Assembly (NCBI RefSeq): GCF_963678635.1
Contig: NC_087065.1
Coordinates: 37,661,888-37,725,887 of the forward strand
Direction of reading: 5' to 3'
From: Symsagittifera roscoffensis
Lineage: Eukaryota > Xenacoelomorpha > Acoela > Convolutidae
Length of the DNA stretch: 64,000 nt
The notes below the pieces were generated by a model. It was not told the origin of the DNA. It saw only the letters and a program-made list of their open reading frames with translations, and made no database searches. The translations under genes were made by a program, and so were the position numbers. Below, in pieces: positions 24,195 through 35,049 of this stretch (position 1 is the first letter of the stretch; each line of letters begins with the position of its first letter).

Positions 24195-24428
24195 ATGTTA
24201 TACGACAATAATTTAATCGAAATGTCTCTACGACTCAATAGATCAGAGCCAATATTCCGAACCATAACAGAACTACCCGGAATTGGAAGAAGACCTCGAA
24301 CCAGAGACGACATACGACAAAGTAGAAACTTGCCATATAGCTATATGATAGTTAGGCAAAAACCAGAACAAACTTTTATATTTAGAATACTACTGGCAAT
24401 GAATTTAGATTTTCATTTGCAAACATAA
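24195..24428 (+). CDS. Possible 77-aa leader ORF or first coding exon
   Basis: An ATG opens a 77-codon frame in the leader. Its composition (many R, L and I residues; TRDDIRQSRN) differs from the T-rich, G-poor surroundings. It shows no domain that I recognise. Its interest is positional: it is the first good ATG after the LTR, so it could supply the start codon for downstream ORFs without ATG through splicing, as leader exons do in many retroviruses. No clear splice donor could be fixed by eye. It may equally be a chance ORF. Confidence 0.3.
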   Translation: MLYDNNLIEMSLRLNRSEPIFRTITELPGIGRRPRTRDDIRQSRNLPYSYMIVRQKPEQTFIFRILLAMNLDFHLQT

Positions 24429-24759
24429 AATCTTGAAGTTAATCTTCAAAATCATTTCAGGCGCTAAACAAAATTATTAATATACAATAACGATTGATAA
24501 AAAGATCTAAGATCGTTTTCCTAAAATTCTGCAGTAATATACAAAACATGTTTGAAAAATATTTATTGAAAAATAAAAAATATAAATTAGTAGCATGACA
24601 ATAAATGGTTAATAATCATAAATCATCCTGTTGTTCCAGCTCCATCACCTAAAACATAACAGCAATCATAAACCCACTAATATCATCAAAACACTAAATT
24701 TTTCCTTTACACACATTTAAAATTTTATTAAAATTTAAATTCACTTAATTTTAAAACCA

Positions 24760-24844
24760 GATCATCAAGGCTTATCCTTGGATCTTAAATCATTTTCTAC
24801 TTAATTAAATTTCAAATTTGATCATCAAGGCTTATCCTTGGATC
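24760..24844 (+). promoter_or_regulatory. Pair of identical leader hairpins
   Basis: The same 25-base word occurs at 24760-24784 and 24820-24844, exactly 60 bp apart. Within it CAAGG pairs with CCTTG across the loop CTTAT, and GATC pairs with GATC outside a two-base bulge. Paired stem-loops in the leader are reminiscent of dimerisation or packaging signals of retroviral RNA. That role is inferred from position only. Confidence 0.5.
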
Positions 24845-25361
24845 AAACAGAACAACTTTGTTCTCCCCCACCCACTTAATTAGTGTCTAACGACCTCAAA
24901 CGTCGATTCACTACCCAACCCTTTCTAAAGACCCAAGACTAATAGAAATTTTTAAACAAAACTAATCATTCAAATTAGGATAAACAGTGAAGAACTTCGG
25001 TTATTCATCCTTCACTTGACCCCCCCTCTTACCAGACCCAGGATAAATCTTAGACTTAGTAAGTTTAAAATAGTATCTAACGAACTACTCGCGTTCTAAT
25101 TATACCTGAACCTTGTGGATCGATTTACTATTCTCCAACCCTTGAACACAATCACTACCCTTAAGTAAGATTAAGTAAGTTAACACCTTAGCTTATACTA
25201 GCCACGAGAAAGTATAAAATCATTCTTCGGAATCGATATACTTTTCTCTCCAACCCTGAACAAACAGACCCAGGTTAAGCTAACCAAAAAATCGTAAGAA
25301 CTAACAGTTTAAGAAAATAGAAACCATTTAACAACCCTTTGCATCCGTCATTCTAAACCTT

Positions 25362-25829
25362 ATGTCATTTAAAAACCTAGGAAATAAACAAACAATCGTT
25401 TTACACAATTGTGAAATAGATAACAAAAAATACGACCTTGTAATCACACCTCATACACAAACAGTTGGATACATTCGAACAAAACGACAAACACTAAAAA
25501 GAAAAATAATAACGAAACAAAGACAAATAACACGAAAAAGATTTTCAAAAAATCGAAACGCATTTTCAGAATCAGAAACCAACAGTTTAGACGAACTTTA
25601 CAAACTAAAAGAATCAATAGATAAAAATTACCCACTTCACGATCAATTATATTTCTCTGACTCAGAAACAACTTCAAATTCATCAAAAAGAGGAAAAAGA
25701 AGAATAAAAAAGCAGTATAAACACAAACCAGTACATTTATACAATTGGAATCAACCAATTAGACACATTGATAATTACATATTAACAGTCATCGAACGAA
25801 AAAATGAGCTCAACGCACACCCCAGGTGA
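25362..25829 (+). CDS. 155-aa basic accessory ORF upstream of gag-pol
   Basis: The ORF starts at ATG and stops at TGA, overlapping the gag-pol start by 26 nt in a different frame. The protein is strongly basic, with a lysine/arginine cluster at residues ~45-70 and another near 105-115 (KRGKRRIKKQ). An acidic/serine stretch lies between them. I see no membrane segment and no known domain. The overlap contains a run of six A residues just before the gag-pol ATG, so re-initiation, leaky scanning or frameshifting could link the two products. A nucleic-acid-binding or regulatory role is a guess from charge alone. No copy of this region is present in the old elements in the window. Confidence 0.55.
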   Translation: MSFKNLGNKQTIVLHNCEIDNKKYDLVITPHTQTVGYIRTKRQTLKRKIITKQRQITRKRFSKNRNAFSESETNSLDELYKLKESIDKNYPLHDQLYFSDSETTSNSSKRGKRRIKKQYKHKPVHLYNWNQPIRHIDNYILTVIERKNELNAHPR

Positions 25830-28800
25830 AGAAAGTCCAGATGATGATGAAATCTTTCCTTTTATAGTAGACGCAGATACTGATAGAGGACAACACATAT
25901 TTTGTCAAAATTTACTCGTAAATTTATTTGAACCCGGAATTAGTCCATGTAAAACAGAGTTCCCAGATGTAAAAATCAAAAGACAAATCATAGACCACTA
26001 CTTAAAAGATATATGCAACATAACACAACAGTATGGAATCTACTCCATAGAATTCACCTCACCAAACCATAATAATAGAAAATATACAATTCAAACAGAC
26101 GATCTTGATTTAGAATTTTCAAAAGTTTTTTCAGAATATATAAAAAGCATCCAATATCATAACTCACAAAGAGCAAACTCCATATTCACCAATGAAGTTT
26201 TCGCAATAATATATAGTTATATTTCGATATTAGAAAACGAAATCCCAATAACAAATGTCTCACCGACAGAAACATCTAAACATTTAAGAGTACGACATGA
26301 AATCACACTACTCTCTAGTTATTTAAACATCATTAAAGAAAATTTCACGAAAGACGACGTTTCACAACATACAAAACACGATCTACAAAAAATTTTGGCA
26401 TGGTTCATAATAGATTATTTCACACACAATATTGATTTAATTGCACAAGCAAGAAAAAATTTTAGACCCCAAAACTCGAACGATGATACCGCTATCACAG
26501 AACAATCAGATTATGTTTGGGACCCCGAATGGTCTCATCCCGCATTTATAAGCTTCCCACAATCAATCTCAAGTCAAGCAATAAGTACGATATCTTACAT
26601 AAGAGATTATGTAAAAGTAATACCATTAACCATTGATGCAACACCATTAAACTATAATACATTTTTACCCGATACACAAAATAATAGTTTAAACTCTACA
26701 GTTATACACAATGAAAACCTCAATGGAACTAGGAATCTTACTCAACAAGATATCCAGACACCATCACACTTCATAAATGAAGAAATTGTACACACAACAA
26801 CTACACAACAAAGTATTTCACCAATACGCCCAAATTTAACAACACCAAGAAATACAAATCCTTCACAAACACAGGTAACCTTACAATCAACCGTTAAACC
26901 TTCGGTTGCCCCTAAATATTCACATATGGATTACCAAACATACAGACCCATGACAATACCATCAAAAACACGCAAAACATTCACTAGAAACAACTTTACA
27001 GACCATAATTATAATTATACACATCCATCAAAAACATATAACCAACCACAAAGAAATTTTAACCAATATACAAGATCTCGAAATTGGGATAACCCAATGA
27101 CCCAACCTAATTCAATAAATTTCCAAACAAATCCTCCACAGGATCACAGTGAAAATTACCCATTTTTTCAACAAAATAAAAATAAAAAACAGACATCTTA
27201 TCAAATGGATTATTTATCCTCAGATGATGATTTCTTACAACCAGATATATTTGCACCAAATACTCAAGAATATCGTAGACAAGGAATACAGAGAACACGT
27301 ACAAATCATAGAAATTTTTCTCCACAACCAATAGATGCACAAAATCAACAACCAATTCAACAACAAAATCCAATTAATACACAATCTTTTCAACCAATTC
27401 AACAACAAAATCCAATGACTGCACACTCGTATCAACCATCACAAATACAAAATGAAATACCACTCCCATATTATCTCCAACAACATGAAATAACAAGAAA
27501 CCAACTTTCAAATTTTTCTCAAATGCCAAATGCAGCAGAATCATTACAAATGACAATGAATCCATACCTTATGGGTGGATCATCAATAACATCAAACAAA
27601 CCTTTAATGGTTTTCACAGGAACAGACCCTGAATACTCTGTAGAAGATTATTTAAATGCAGTAACAGCAAACCTGATTTTAAATATTGGACCTGAACCAA
27701 TAAATACGCCACTACATCAAAATTGGATACATCGACGCACAGCGTTAATACAAACAACCTTAGATGGCGCAGCCCAAAAATGGTTTTCAGTACTACCTCT
27801 AGAAATAAAATCAAACTGGAAAAAATTTACACAAGAATTTTCAAAAATGTTTGACTCCGAAAGAAACAAACAACAACAAAGAGTTTTATGTAATGAAATT
27901 CGCAGATTACCAAACGAAACCATCAAGCAAATAGCAGTACGAATCGAAACACTAGTTCGAAAAGCATATTCATTAAATACACATGACTATAAAAACACAA
28001 AGATGACAGAAATCTTAATGATGACCTTAACACCACAATTAAGGAAAATAGCAATAAAAAAGAGAGCATCACATCCTTCTTCAATTCGAGAACCCGATTT
28101 AGATTTTCGAAAACTAGTAGACAAATTAGAACAAGCAGAAATCACGATGAAACTAGAAGAAACGGAAAATCTGAAATTACAATACGTTAACAGAATTGAA
28201 ACGACTCCCACTAATATTAATAATATACAGGAATCAGAGACAGACCTCGTTGAAAAAATCACTGAAATACTCAATATCTACGAAAAGAACCCAAACTTTA
28301 AAGGCAAACCATCTTTCAAAAAATGGTGTAATTATTGCCGACGATACGGACACAGTATTTCCGAATGTAGACAAAAACAGCAAGACAATCAAAATAAACC
28401 TCAAAAATATAAAGAACCAAATAAATCATTCTATCAATACATGAAAAAAGATCAAAATCTACCGAACAAAACAGTCCACAGCAACAACAGTTCAGGAAAA
28501 CCACTCCCGAACAATACAAATTATACAAGAAATCAATCACCATATAACTCAAGTTATAGAGGAAGATCACCAGAACGAATAAACACGAACAATTCATCAC
28601 AAAATCACTACAATAGACCAAATAGTCGAAATAACTACTCCAGATCAAATTCAAATACACAACGATTTGTTTCTAGATCTAATTCCCAATCAAGAAATAA
28701 CTACTATCCAAACAACCAATCACGAAATTCATCATACAATAGGAATAGAAACTACTCCTATAATCGAAATAGAAGTTATTCAAACAACCGAAACCAGAAT

Positions 28801-31800
28801 TACCCGAACAATCAATCAAGGAATAACTCATATAATAGATCGAACTATAACAGACCAAACAATAATTACCAAAACAGATCGCGAAATAATTCACAGAATC
28901 GACACTCAAGTTATAATAATCGTTATAGAAATTATTCCCAATCACCACACCGGAATAATAATAACTATAATAATTCTAATAATCGCCACAGAAGTAGTAC
29001 ACCTAAACATCAAAGACAAATCAATCAAGTACAATCTAATCCAGAAACAACATCAGACCCTCCAGGTATTGATGACACAGTAACTGATACGTTACAACTC
29101 AATCAAATAAACTGTACATCATCAGATTCAGAAAGTGATACTGAAAACACTCTTTCTATCAATATGATAAAAGTCGAAAATGACTATGAATCTGTCATAT
29201 ATGAACAACCCTTTTCATCACACATATATGAAAATCAATCAGAATTTTTTCAAAATTATTACACTACACCCATAAATTCCACACCAACGACGCAAGAAAC
29301 AAATGAGATTAACACTACAAATCAAACCAATAAAAATATCAAAACAAAATGCTTGAATACAAACCACATTTATCAGAATATACAAAAAGAACAACCCAAA
29401 GAAAAAATTTGGACAATACCATTTCTCTTAGAAAGCCCAAGAAACAAAGAATTTCAACCACCAGACCTTGAAATAGATTTTTTAATTGATTCAGGAGCAG
29501 AATCAAACATAATAAACATCCCCACATGGAATGAAATAAAAACCTTACACCCAAAGCTAACACCTCTTGAAACCTCCAGCAAACTAGCAACAGCACAAGG
29601 ATCAACATTGATAAACTACGGAAAAATCCAATTATTTCTCCTCCCCACCAGAACAATGGAACAAAGCAAAATTTTAAATAAGCCATTTAAACAAATATTC
29701 CATATCACTGACATTAAATATAATATCATTGGAATACCATTTATTTCGAAGTATATACCAACAATTAACATACTAAATAGTAAAATATTAATCAAAGATA
29801 AATATACAAAAACAAAAGAAACATCCTTAACATTTTTTCAAAGATTAAATAAACAACCACCATTCTTTTCAAAATTCTACCCGATATTTAACCAACAAAG
29901 AAAACACTTGAAACCACTATCAGGAAATATCTATAATTTTTCAATCAAACAAGTTCACCAATATGATAAAGAACAAAACAAACAAAAATTTTATATGTCA
30001 GAATTTGAATTCAAACCTATTCACAAATTTTTCAAAATCACAATCTCATCCATAAAATATTTGAAAAATTCGAATTCCGATATCATTTCCTTACATGTCT
30101 ATAACAACACACCTTACCAAGTAACATTACCTTTAGGACTTTTAGGATATTGTGAAACCAACGCTACAATATCACCAATACACGAAAAAGCCTATCGCGT
30201 AAATAATATACTCCAATTACTAGATATTTGCCAATCTACAATTCTTAATGAAGAATTATCTATAAATAATATAATAAGTAACGAAAACAGAAATACGGAT
30301 TATTTCACAAAAACTCCATATTTCAAACCTACATTCAACATAAGTAACTACACAGAGGACCAACAAAAATTTTTAACAATGTTTAATTTCCAACATTCAC
30401 AAATAACACAAGACGAATTCGAAAAATTAGCCAAACAGCTAATTAAATATTCATCAGTCTATGCAACATCAAAATTCGATGTTGGAAAAATCAGTTCATC
30501 ACTACATCTCCCGTTAAAACCAGACGCAGTTTTCAAAAAACAGAGAGCAAGTAAAGTACCAATTCACTTACATGATAAAGTGAACAGATTACTCGATATT
30601 TTAGAACAATACAACATTATATCACCAGTTAATAAAGAAGAACAACCAAAAGGCAACACATTTATCAACCCTGTTATCATTCTAGCTAAAGGAGAATCAT
30701 TGAAAATCGTTCTCGATGCTAGATACCTCAATTCACTTATAGATGAATCAAAATGTAATTGGCCCATTGAACCAATACAAGTTATTTTAACAAAAATAAA
30801 CGGCAAATACTTTACAACCGCCGATATGAATAGTGCATACAATCAAATGCCACTAGATGAACAATCACGACGTTTAACACAATTTGTTATCGGAAACCAA
30901 CAATATGAATTCAACCGTTTATTCTATGGAATATCCATAGGACCAGCAGCATTTTCAGCTTTTATGAGCAAAATTTTTAGACCACTGATACTCAAGAAAA
31001 ACGCAATCACCTATTTAGACGATGTTTTTATGCAATCACAAACAAAAGACGAGATGTTCAATGTTTTAGAAAAATATCACCAAATACTTCAGAACGAAAA
31101 TCTGAAGGCCGCCCCCGATAAATCACACTTCTTTTTGACAAGAGTTAAATTCTTAGGACATAATATAGAAAGAAAAACAATCAATCCATTGAAATCACGC
31201 ATTGACGCTATTCAAAAACTTCAACCACCAACAAATAAAAAGAAAATCCAAGAATTTCTTGGAATGTTAAACTTTTTAAGTAAATATGTTTATAAAATGC
31301 AATTATATCTACGACCATTTTATAACATCCTTAGACAACAAAATAATTTTGAATGGAACACAGAACATCAAACACGATTTGAAGAAGTAAAGAAACTTTT
31401 AACTGAACAAATTTCAAACACAATTCCAGATTCAAATCAACCATTTTATGCAATGTGCGATGCTTCGAACTTTGGCATCGGTGCAGCACTATTACAATCA
31501 CATAATGATACAAATAAAATGAACCTCATATCAGCAAATTCTCGATTATTCACTCAAGCAGAGCTACGACTCTCAACTCTAATGAGAGAATGTACAGCCA
31601 TAATATATACACTGACAGAATATGAATTTCTGATACTTGGATCAAAACATCCAACAGTTCTATTCACAGACCATAAACCAATCATCTTTCTCTTTACACA
31701 AAAATCTAACCCAAACCACCGAGTTTACAGATTTCAACTAATTCTAATGAAATTTCCAAACTTACATATAGTTTGGACCGCAGGAAAAAATCTTGCATTA

Positions 31801-34026
31801 CCAGACACCTTAAGTCGAAATACACCACCTGAATTACTTACACGAAAAACAACAGTTGAAATACCCAAAAACATAAAATTCTACCTTGCAGAAAACGAAA
31901 CATCACCCCGATTGGAATGCAAATATGCAGTAAAAACTGATATTGAACAATCACAAATAAATAATTTACAACATTTCCCACTTTATTTAGATTGTCAAAA
32001 TAATCATTATGAAGTTGATCTACTTGGAACATCAACTTTCAAACCAATCCCATATTCTCAATGGATAAAAAATAACACCCAACAAAAACGAACAAAACAA
32101 CACCCGCCTAAAAAAGACCATTTTCCACTAATTGAAAAAGAAGATTTAACTGATAAAATAAATTTATCAGGACCACAAACAAATGATTCAAAATACACAA
32201 TAAATCAAGTTTTTGACCTTCACGACCCACTTGATACAATACCCTTATCTAAATTAGAAATCGAAAACATTTTTCTCCCCCCAACAGAAATAATTACAAT
32301 TTCAACACTGAAACAATATCAAAACCTTGACCCAGTAATTCGACAACTGAAATCATGGCACAAATATAAAACTAAACCTATCAAAGCAGATTCAACCATT
32401 CTAGGAAACAAAACACTCCTCCGATACTTTCGCAAATTTAACAACACAACCATTAACGAAAATACAGACCTTTTAGAGTATAACCTGAATGAATCTACAG
32501 TTCCATGTCTCCCTTTAAGTATGATTCTTATAGCTTTTAATATTTCACATACACAAAATATTAAAGGACACTCTGGATCAGAGAAAACATATTCAAATTT
32601 TATACAAAACTTTTATTTCCCAAATGCACCAATTTGGATAAAAGTACTATGCAATGACTGTATAGTATGTCAACTAAATAAACCTTACCCAAATCAAAAA
32701 CAAATAGCACAAAAACAAGATTTTAAAGGACAAAGTTTGTACTTTAATCATCGTATCTCATTTGATACTAAAGGACCAATTTCACCCTCATCAGAAGGAA
32801 ACTCCTACATTATGGTAATTGTTGACGCATTTACACATTATGTAGCACTTAACCCAGTACCACATTGTAACGCTTATTACGCTTACACAACACTCTATGA
32901 ACACTGGATAGCAAAACTCGGACTACCAGAAATTTTAGTTACAGACAACGGTACAGAATTCATAAATAATGAAATTATCACACTATGTCATTTATATAAC
33001 ATTAAACACAAACCACGTACATCTCATGCACCTTGGACAAACGGCTTAGTCGAAGGTATGAACCGTTCATTACAAGAATATCTTAGATGTATCATCAACG
33101 GAAATGATACAAAATATACCGAATGGTCAGCAGATGTAAAATTATTTCCCTTAGCGTATAATTCACAAATTACGACAACTTTAGGAATGTCACCATACGA
33201 AATGGTTTTTAACCAAAAGCCACGCAAACCAATAATGTTTACAGCAAATTCTCATAAAAACGCACAAGGTTATTGTCAACCAAATAAAGACTCAATTTGT
33301 TGTAACCTACCTTTACATACACACGATGAAGATCATTTTCATCACCCACAAATTCTTAAACTAGCCTCCGGTACACACACCGAATGGATTCTAAATAGAG
33401 ATAAAAAACACAATGAAATTTATCAAAAAATAACAAAAAAGTTATTACAAAGACAAAACATTAATGAACAAATCAATTCACGTTTTACACCAGCCTCCGA
33501 ATTAAAAATTGGAACATTTGTTTTAATACCTAATTTTAATACTCAAAAAGGAATTTCTAAAAAATTACAACCCCTTCGAAAAGGACCATACCAAATAATT
33601 GCAAAACCCACTGATGTCACATATAAAATTACCGACTCAAACAAAAAAGAAATCGTTCAACATCGAAACAACCTATTATCTTATTACCCAAAAGAATACG
33701 CACTCCGCGAATTAACTCAATTATATTCTTTCACAGGATTAAAAATCATTCAAAATGAACCACATCTGAAAAACACAGAACAAAATGATAACCCCACCGA
33801 AAATCAAAACACAAAACCAACCACCACCAAAAACAATACACAAAACCATAAAGAATCCCCAAAACAAAGAAAAAATAGAAAAATGACCGAACAAATAATA
33901 CCCCAAGAACAAATCGACAAATCAGAAAATAGAAAAACAACAAGACTCCGAAATCAACCACGTAAAAACTATAAAATATTCATCCCCCAATCTAAAATTT
34001 TAAAGAAAGTGGAATTTCAAAAGTAA
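25804..34026 (+). CDS. gag-pol: Gag-Pol polyprotein, 2740 aa
   Basis: One uninterrupted frame encodes structural and replication proteins. Residues ~1-590 are rich in N, Q and T and unassigned. Residues ~600-790 resemble a retrotransposon capsid (WIHRRTALIQTTLDGAAQKW). A CX2CX4HX4C zinc knuckle starts at C842, followed by a long N/S/R/Y-rich stretch. Protease has the active site DSGA (D1229). Reverse transcriptase spans ~1560-1800 with YLDD at 1737-1740, and RNase H includes CDAS near 1885. The integrase zinc site (H...H...CNDC) lies at ~2249-2288 and the catalytic triad is D2321, D2381 and E2417 (D,D35E). A GPY-type motif (RKGPYQI) is near 2593. There is no chromodomain. Gag and Pol are fused without a frameshift. 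At 2740 residues it is much longer than most Ty3/gypsy Gag-Pol products. All key residues are present, so it may be active. Confidence 0.95.
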   Translation: MSSTHTPGEESPDDDEIFPFIVDADTDRGQHIFCQNLLVNLFEPGISPCKTEFPDVKIKRQIIDHYLKDICNITQQYGIYSIEFTSPNHNNRKYTIQTDDLDLEFSKVFSEYIKSIQYHNSQRANSIFTNEVFAIIYSYISILENEIPITNVSPTETSKHLRVRHEITLLSSYLNIIKENFTKDDVSQHTKHDLQKILAWFIIDYFTHNIDLIAQARKNFRPQNSNDDTAITEQSDYVWDPEWSHPAFISFPQSISSQAISTISYIRDYVKVIPLTIDATPLNYNTFLPDTQNNSLNSTVIHNENLNGTRNLTQQDIQTPSHFINEEIVHTTTTQQSISPIRPNLTTPRNTNPSQTQVTLQSTVKPSVAPKYSHMDYQTYRPMTIPSKTRKTFTRNNFTDHNYNYTHPSKTYNQPQRNFNQYTRSRNWDNPMTQPNSINFQTNPPQDHSENYPFFQQNKNKKQTSYQMDYLSSDDDFLQPDIFAPNTQEYRRQGIQRTRTNHRNFSPQPIDAQNQQPIQQQNPINTQSFQPIQQQNPMTAHSYQPSQIQNEIPLPYYLQQHEITRNQLSNFSQMPNAAESLQMTMNPYLMGGSSITSNKPLMVFTGTDPEYSVEDYLNAVTANLILNIGPEPINTPLHQNWIHRRTALIQTTLDGAAQKWFSVLPLEIKSNWKKFTQEFSKMFDSERNKQQQRVLCNEIRRLPNETIKQIAVRIETLVRKAYSLNTHDYKNTKMTEILMMTLTPQLRKIAIKKRASHPSSIREPDLDFRKLVDKLEQAEITMKLEETENLKLQYVNRIETTPTNINNIQESETDLVEKITEILNIYEKNPNFKGKPSFKKWCNYCRRYGHSISECRQKQQDNQNKPQKYKEPNKSFYQYMKKDQNLPNKTVHSNNSSGKPLPNNTNYTRNQSPYNSSYRGRSPERINTNNSSQNHYNRPNSRNNYSRSNSNTQRFVSRSNSQSRNNYYPNNQSRNSSYNRNRNYSYNRNRSYSNNRNQNYPNNQSRNNSYNRSNYNRPNNNYQNRSRNNSQNRHSSYNNRYRNYSQSPHRNNNNYNNSNNRHRSSTPKHQRQINQVQSNPETTSDPPGIDDTVTDTLQLNQINCTSSDSESDTENTLSINMIKVENDYESVIYEQPFSSHIYENQSEFFQNYYTTPINSTPTTQETNEINTTNQTNKNIKTKCLNTNHIYQNIQKEQPKEKIWTIPFLLESPRNKEFQPPDLEIDFLIDSGAESNIINIPTWNEIKTLHPKLTPLETSSKLATAQGSTLINYGKIQLFLLPTRTMEQSKILNKPFKQIFHITDIKYNIIGIPFISKYIPTINILNSKILIKDKYTKTKETSLTFFQRLNKQPPFFSKFYPIFNQQRKHLKPLSGNIYNFSIKQVHQYDKEQNKQKFYMSEFEFKPIHKFFKITISSIKYLKNSNSDIISLHVYNNTPYQVTLPLGLLGYCETNATISPIHEKAYRVNNILQLLDICQSTILNEELSINNIISNENRNTDYFTKTPYFKPTFNISNYTEDQQKFLTMFNFQHSQITQDEFEKLAKQLIKYSSVYATSKFDVGKISSSLHLPLKPDAVFKKQRASKVPIHLHDKVNRLLDILEQYNIISPVNKEEQPKGNTFINPVIILAKGESLKIVLDARYLNSLIDESKCNWPIEPIQVILTKINGKYFTTADMNSAYNQMPLDEQSRRLTQFVIGNQQYEFNRLFYGISIGPAAFSAFMSKIFRPLILKKNAITYLDDVFMQSQTKDEMFNVLEKYHQILQNENLKAAPDKSHFFLTRVKFLGHNIERKTINPLKSRIDAIQKLQPPTNKKKIQEFLGMLNFLSKYVYKMQLYLRPFYNILRQQNNFEWNTEHQTRFEEVKKLLTEQISNTIPDSNQPFYAMCDASNFGIGAALLQSHNDTNKMNLISANSRLFTQAELRLSTLMRECTAIIYTLTEYEFLILGSKHPTVLFTDHKPIIFLFTQKSNPNHRVYRFQLILMKFPNLHIVWTAGKNLALPDTLSRNTPPELLTRKTTVEIPKNIKFYLAENETSPRLECKYAVKTDIEQSQINNLQHFPLYLDCQNNHYEVDLLGTSTFKPIPYSQWIKNNTQQKRTKQHPPKKDHFPLIEKEDLTDKINLSGPQTNDSKYTINQVFDLHDPLDTIPLSKLEIENIFLPPTEIITISTLKQYQNLDPVIRQLKSWHKYKTKPIKADSTILGNKTLLRYFRKFNNTTINENTDLLEYNLNESTVPCLPLSMILIAFNISHTQNIKGHSGSEKTYSNFIQNFYFPNAPIWIKVLCNDCIVCQLNKPYPNQKQIAQKQDFKGQSLYFNHRISFDTKGPISPSSEGNSYIMVIVDAFTHYVALNPVPHCNAYYAYTTLYEHWIAKLGLPEILVTDNGTEFINNEIITLCHLYNIKHKPRTSHAPWTNGLVEGMNRSLQEYLRCIINGNDTKYTEWSADVKLFPLAYNSQITTTLGMSPYEMVFNQKPRKPIMFTANSHKNAQGYCQPNKDSICCNLPLHTHDEDHFHHPQILKLASGTHTEWILNRDKKHNEIYQKITKKLLQRQNINEQINSRFTPASELKIGTFVLIPNFNTQKGISKKLQPLRKGPYQIIAKPTDVTYKITDSNKKEIVQHRNNLLSYYPKEYALRELTQLYSFTGLKIIQNEPHLKNTEQNDNPTENQNTKPTTTKNNTQNHKESPKQRKNRKMTEQIIPQEQIDKSENRKTTRLRNQPRKNYKIFIPQSKILKKVEFQK

Positions 34027-34852
34027 TTTTAACATTATACTTCACTATCTTGAAACCTTCGAAACATTTTTCATTTACATTTTTCAAAATAACATGCTGA
34101 CAAGTACGTAATAATTCTAGTTCAAAATAAACCAATAGGATTCATCCAATCCGTCACTTTCTCTAACTCAAACTAAGACCAATTAGACGAATCATATAGA
34201 ACCCCAGGCACATCTATAACTATAACTTTACGACCTCCAGGTCAAAAATAAGCAAACCACTCCAACTTGACAACTAAAATAAATATCACCATAATACCGT
34301 ACCCCTCCCTTATCTAATAACCCAAAGATCAACAATATTTCCCCAACTCAGACCACGAATACCCCCAAAGCAAATTTGTTAACTTAGCCTAAAGTAACAA
34401 AATGAACATTTTAATTAGCCTAAAGTATAAAAATCTCACCATACCCCGGATCATTTGACAAACAAAAATAAAGAAAAAGACGACCTCCCAGTCACCATGA
34501 AAATTGCCCCCAACAATTTTTTACAAAACTCAACCCACTTGTCAAAAAACTAATAAATAATCCGACCACACTAGAAAATCGCCTCAAACAGCAAAAAATA
34601 TTCGACCAAGAGATCATTTCTTAAATGCTCTTCTCTCAATCAGTTACTCAAATACTCATAAATCTTAAACATTTTTTTTACAATACTTGAAACCTTTATA
34701 ATATTTCTTTTTGATATACTTGAATCTTTTCTAATAATCCTAATCATTTTTTGTAACATTTTTTTAATTTTCTACACTATACTCGAACTATTCCTCCAAC
34801 TTTCCAAAACCCTTGATTACATCCACAGGTACGAGTCATATAACTTGTCTAA
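34027..34852 (+). other. Conserved non-coding spacer between gag-pol and accessory genes
   Basis: I see no ORF of note in this 0.8-kb stretch. Short blocks are conserved in the old copy at 78-910, including a gacctccaggtc palindrome near 34232 and the block at 34527-34580. A CAG-GTACGAG junction at 34826-34835 could serve as a splice site for subgenomic messages. Conservation without coding suggests regulatory RNA sequence or introns. Confidence 0.5.
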
Positions 34853-35041
34853 ATGATACGAAAAATTTTCAGTAGAACTGATATTTTTTTATTATTTGTA
34901 ATTTTCATAGCATTCTTATCATCCCTCATTTTGACAATATGTAAATGTATAAAGAAAGCAATCCTCACATTTGCCCTAGCAACAATCCTTCTAATTCTTT
35001 TTTTGGAAGAATATTATAATAAACACAAAATTTCTCACTAA
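34853..35041 (+). CDS. Small hydrophobic protein, 62 aa
   Basis: This is an ATG-to-TAA ORF with two hydrophobic segments at residues ~9-30 and ~36-51. They are separated by a short basic, cysteine-containing link (CKCIKK), giving a hairpin membrane topology. Small proteins of this layout occur as viroporin-like accessory products in many viruses, but I see no specific family motif. It lies between gag-pol and orfX. The old copy A preserves the region (911-1099) in broken form, which supports it being a family gene rather than a chance ORF. It could also be the first exon of a spliced message joined to orfX. Confidence 0.5.
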   Translation: MIRKIFSRTDIFLLFVIFIAFLSSLILTICKCIKKAILTFALATILLILFLEEYYNKHKISH

Positions 35042-35049
35042 AGTAATAA

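Larger units (their letters stand above)
24108..25361 (+). other. 5' leader of the young element
   Basis: About 1.25 kb lie between the 5' LTR and the first large ORF. It contains the primer-binding site, a 77-codon ORF (24195-24428), two identical small hairpins (24760-24784 and 24820-24844), and recurring words such as ccaaccct and gacccagg between 24910 and 25285. Such a long leader could hold packaging signals and a first exon for spliced messages; this is inference. Confidence 0.6.

Noticed and set aside
27107-28948. Several minus-strand open frames inside gag-pol
   Set aside because: They are shadows of the long plus-strand frame. Its A-rich, G-poor codons leave the opposite strand with few stops.
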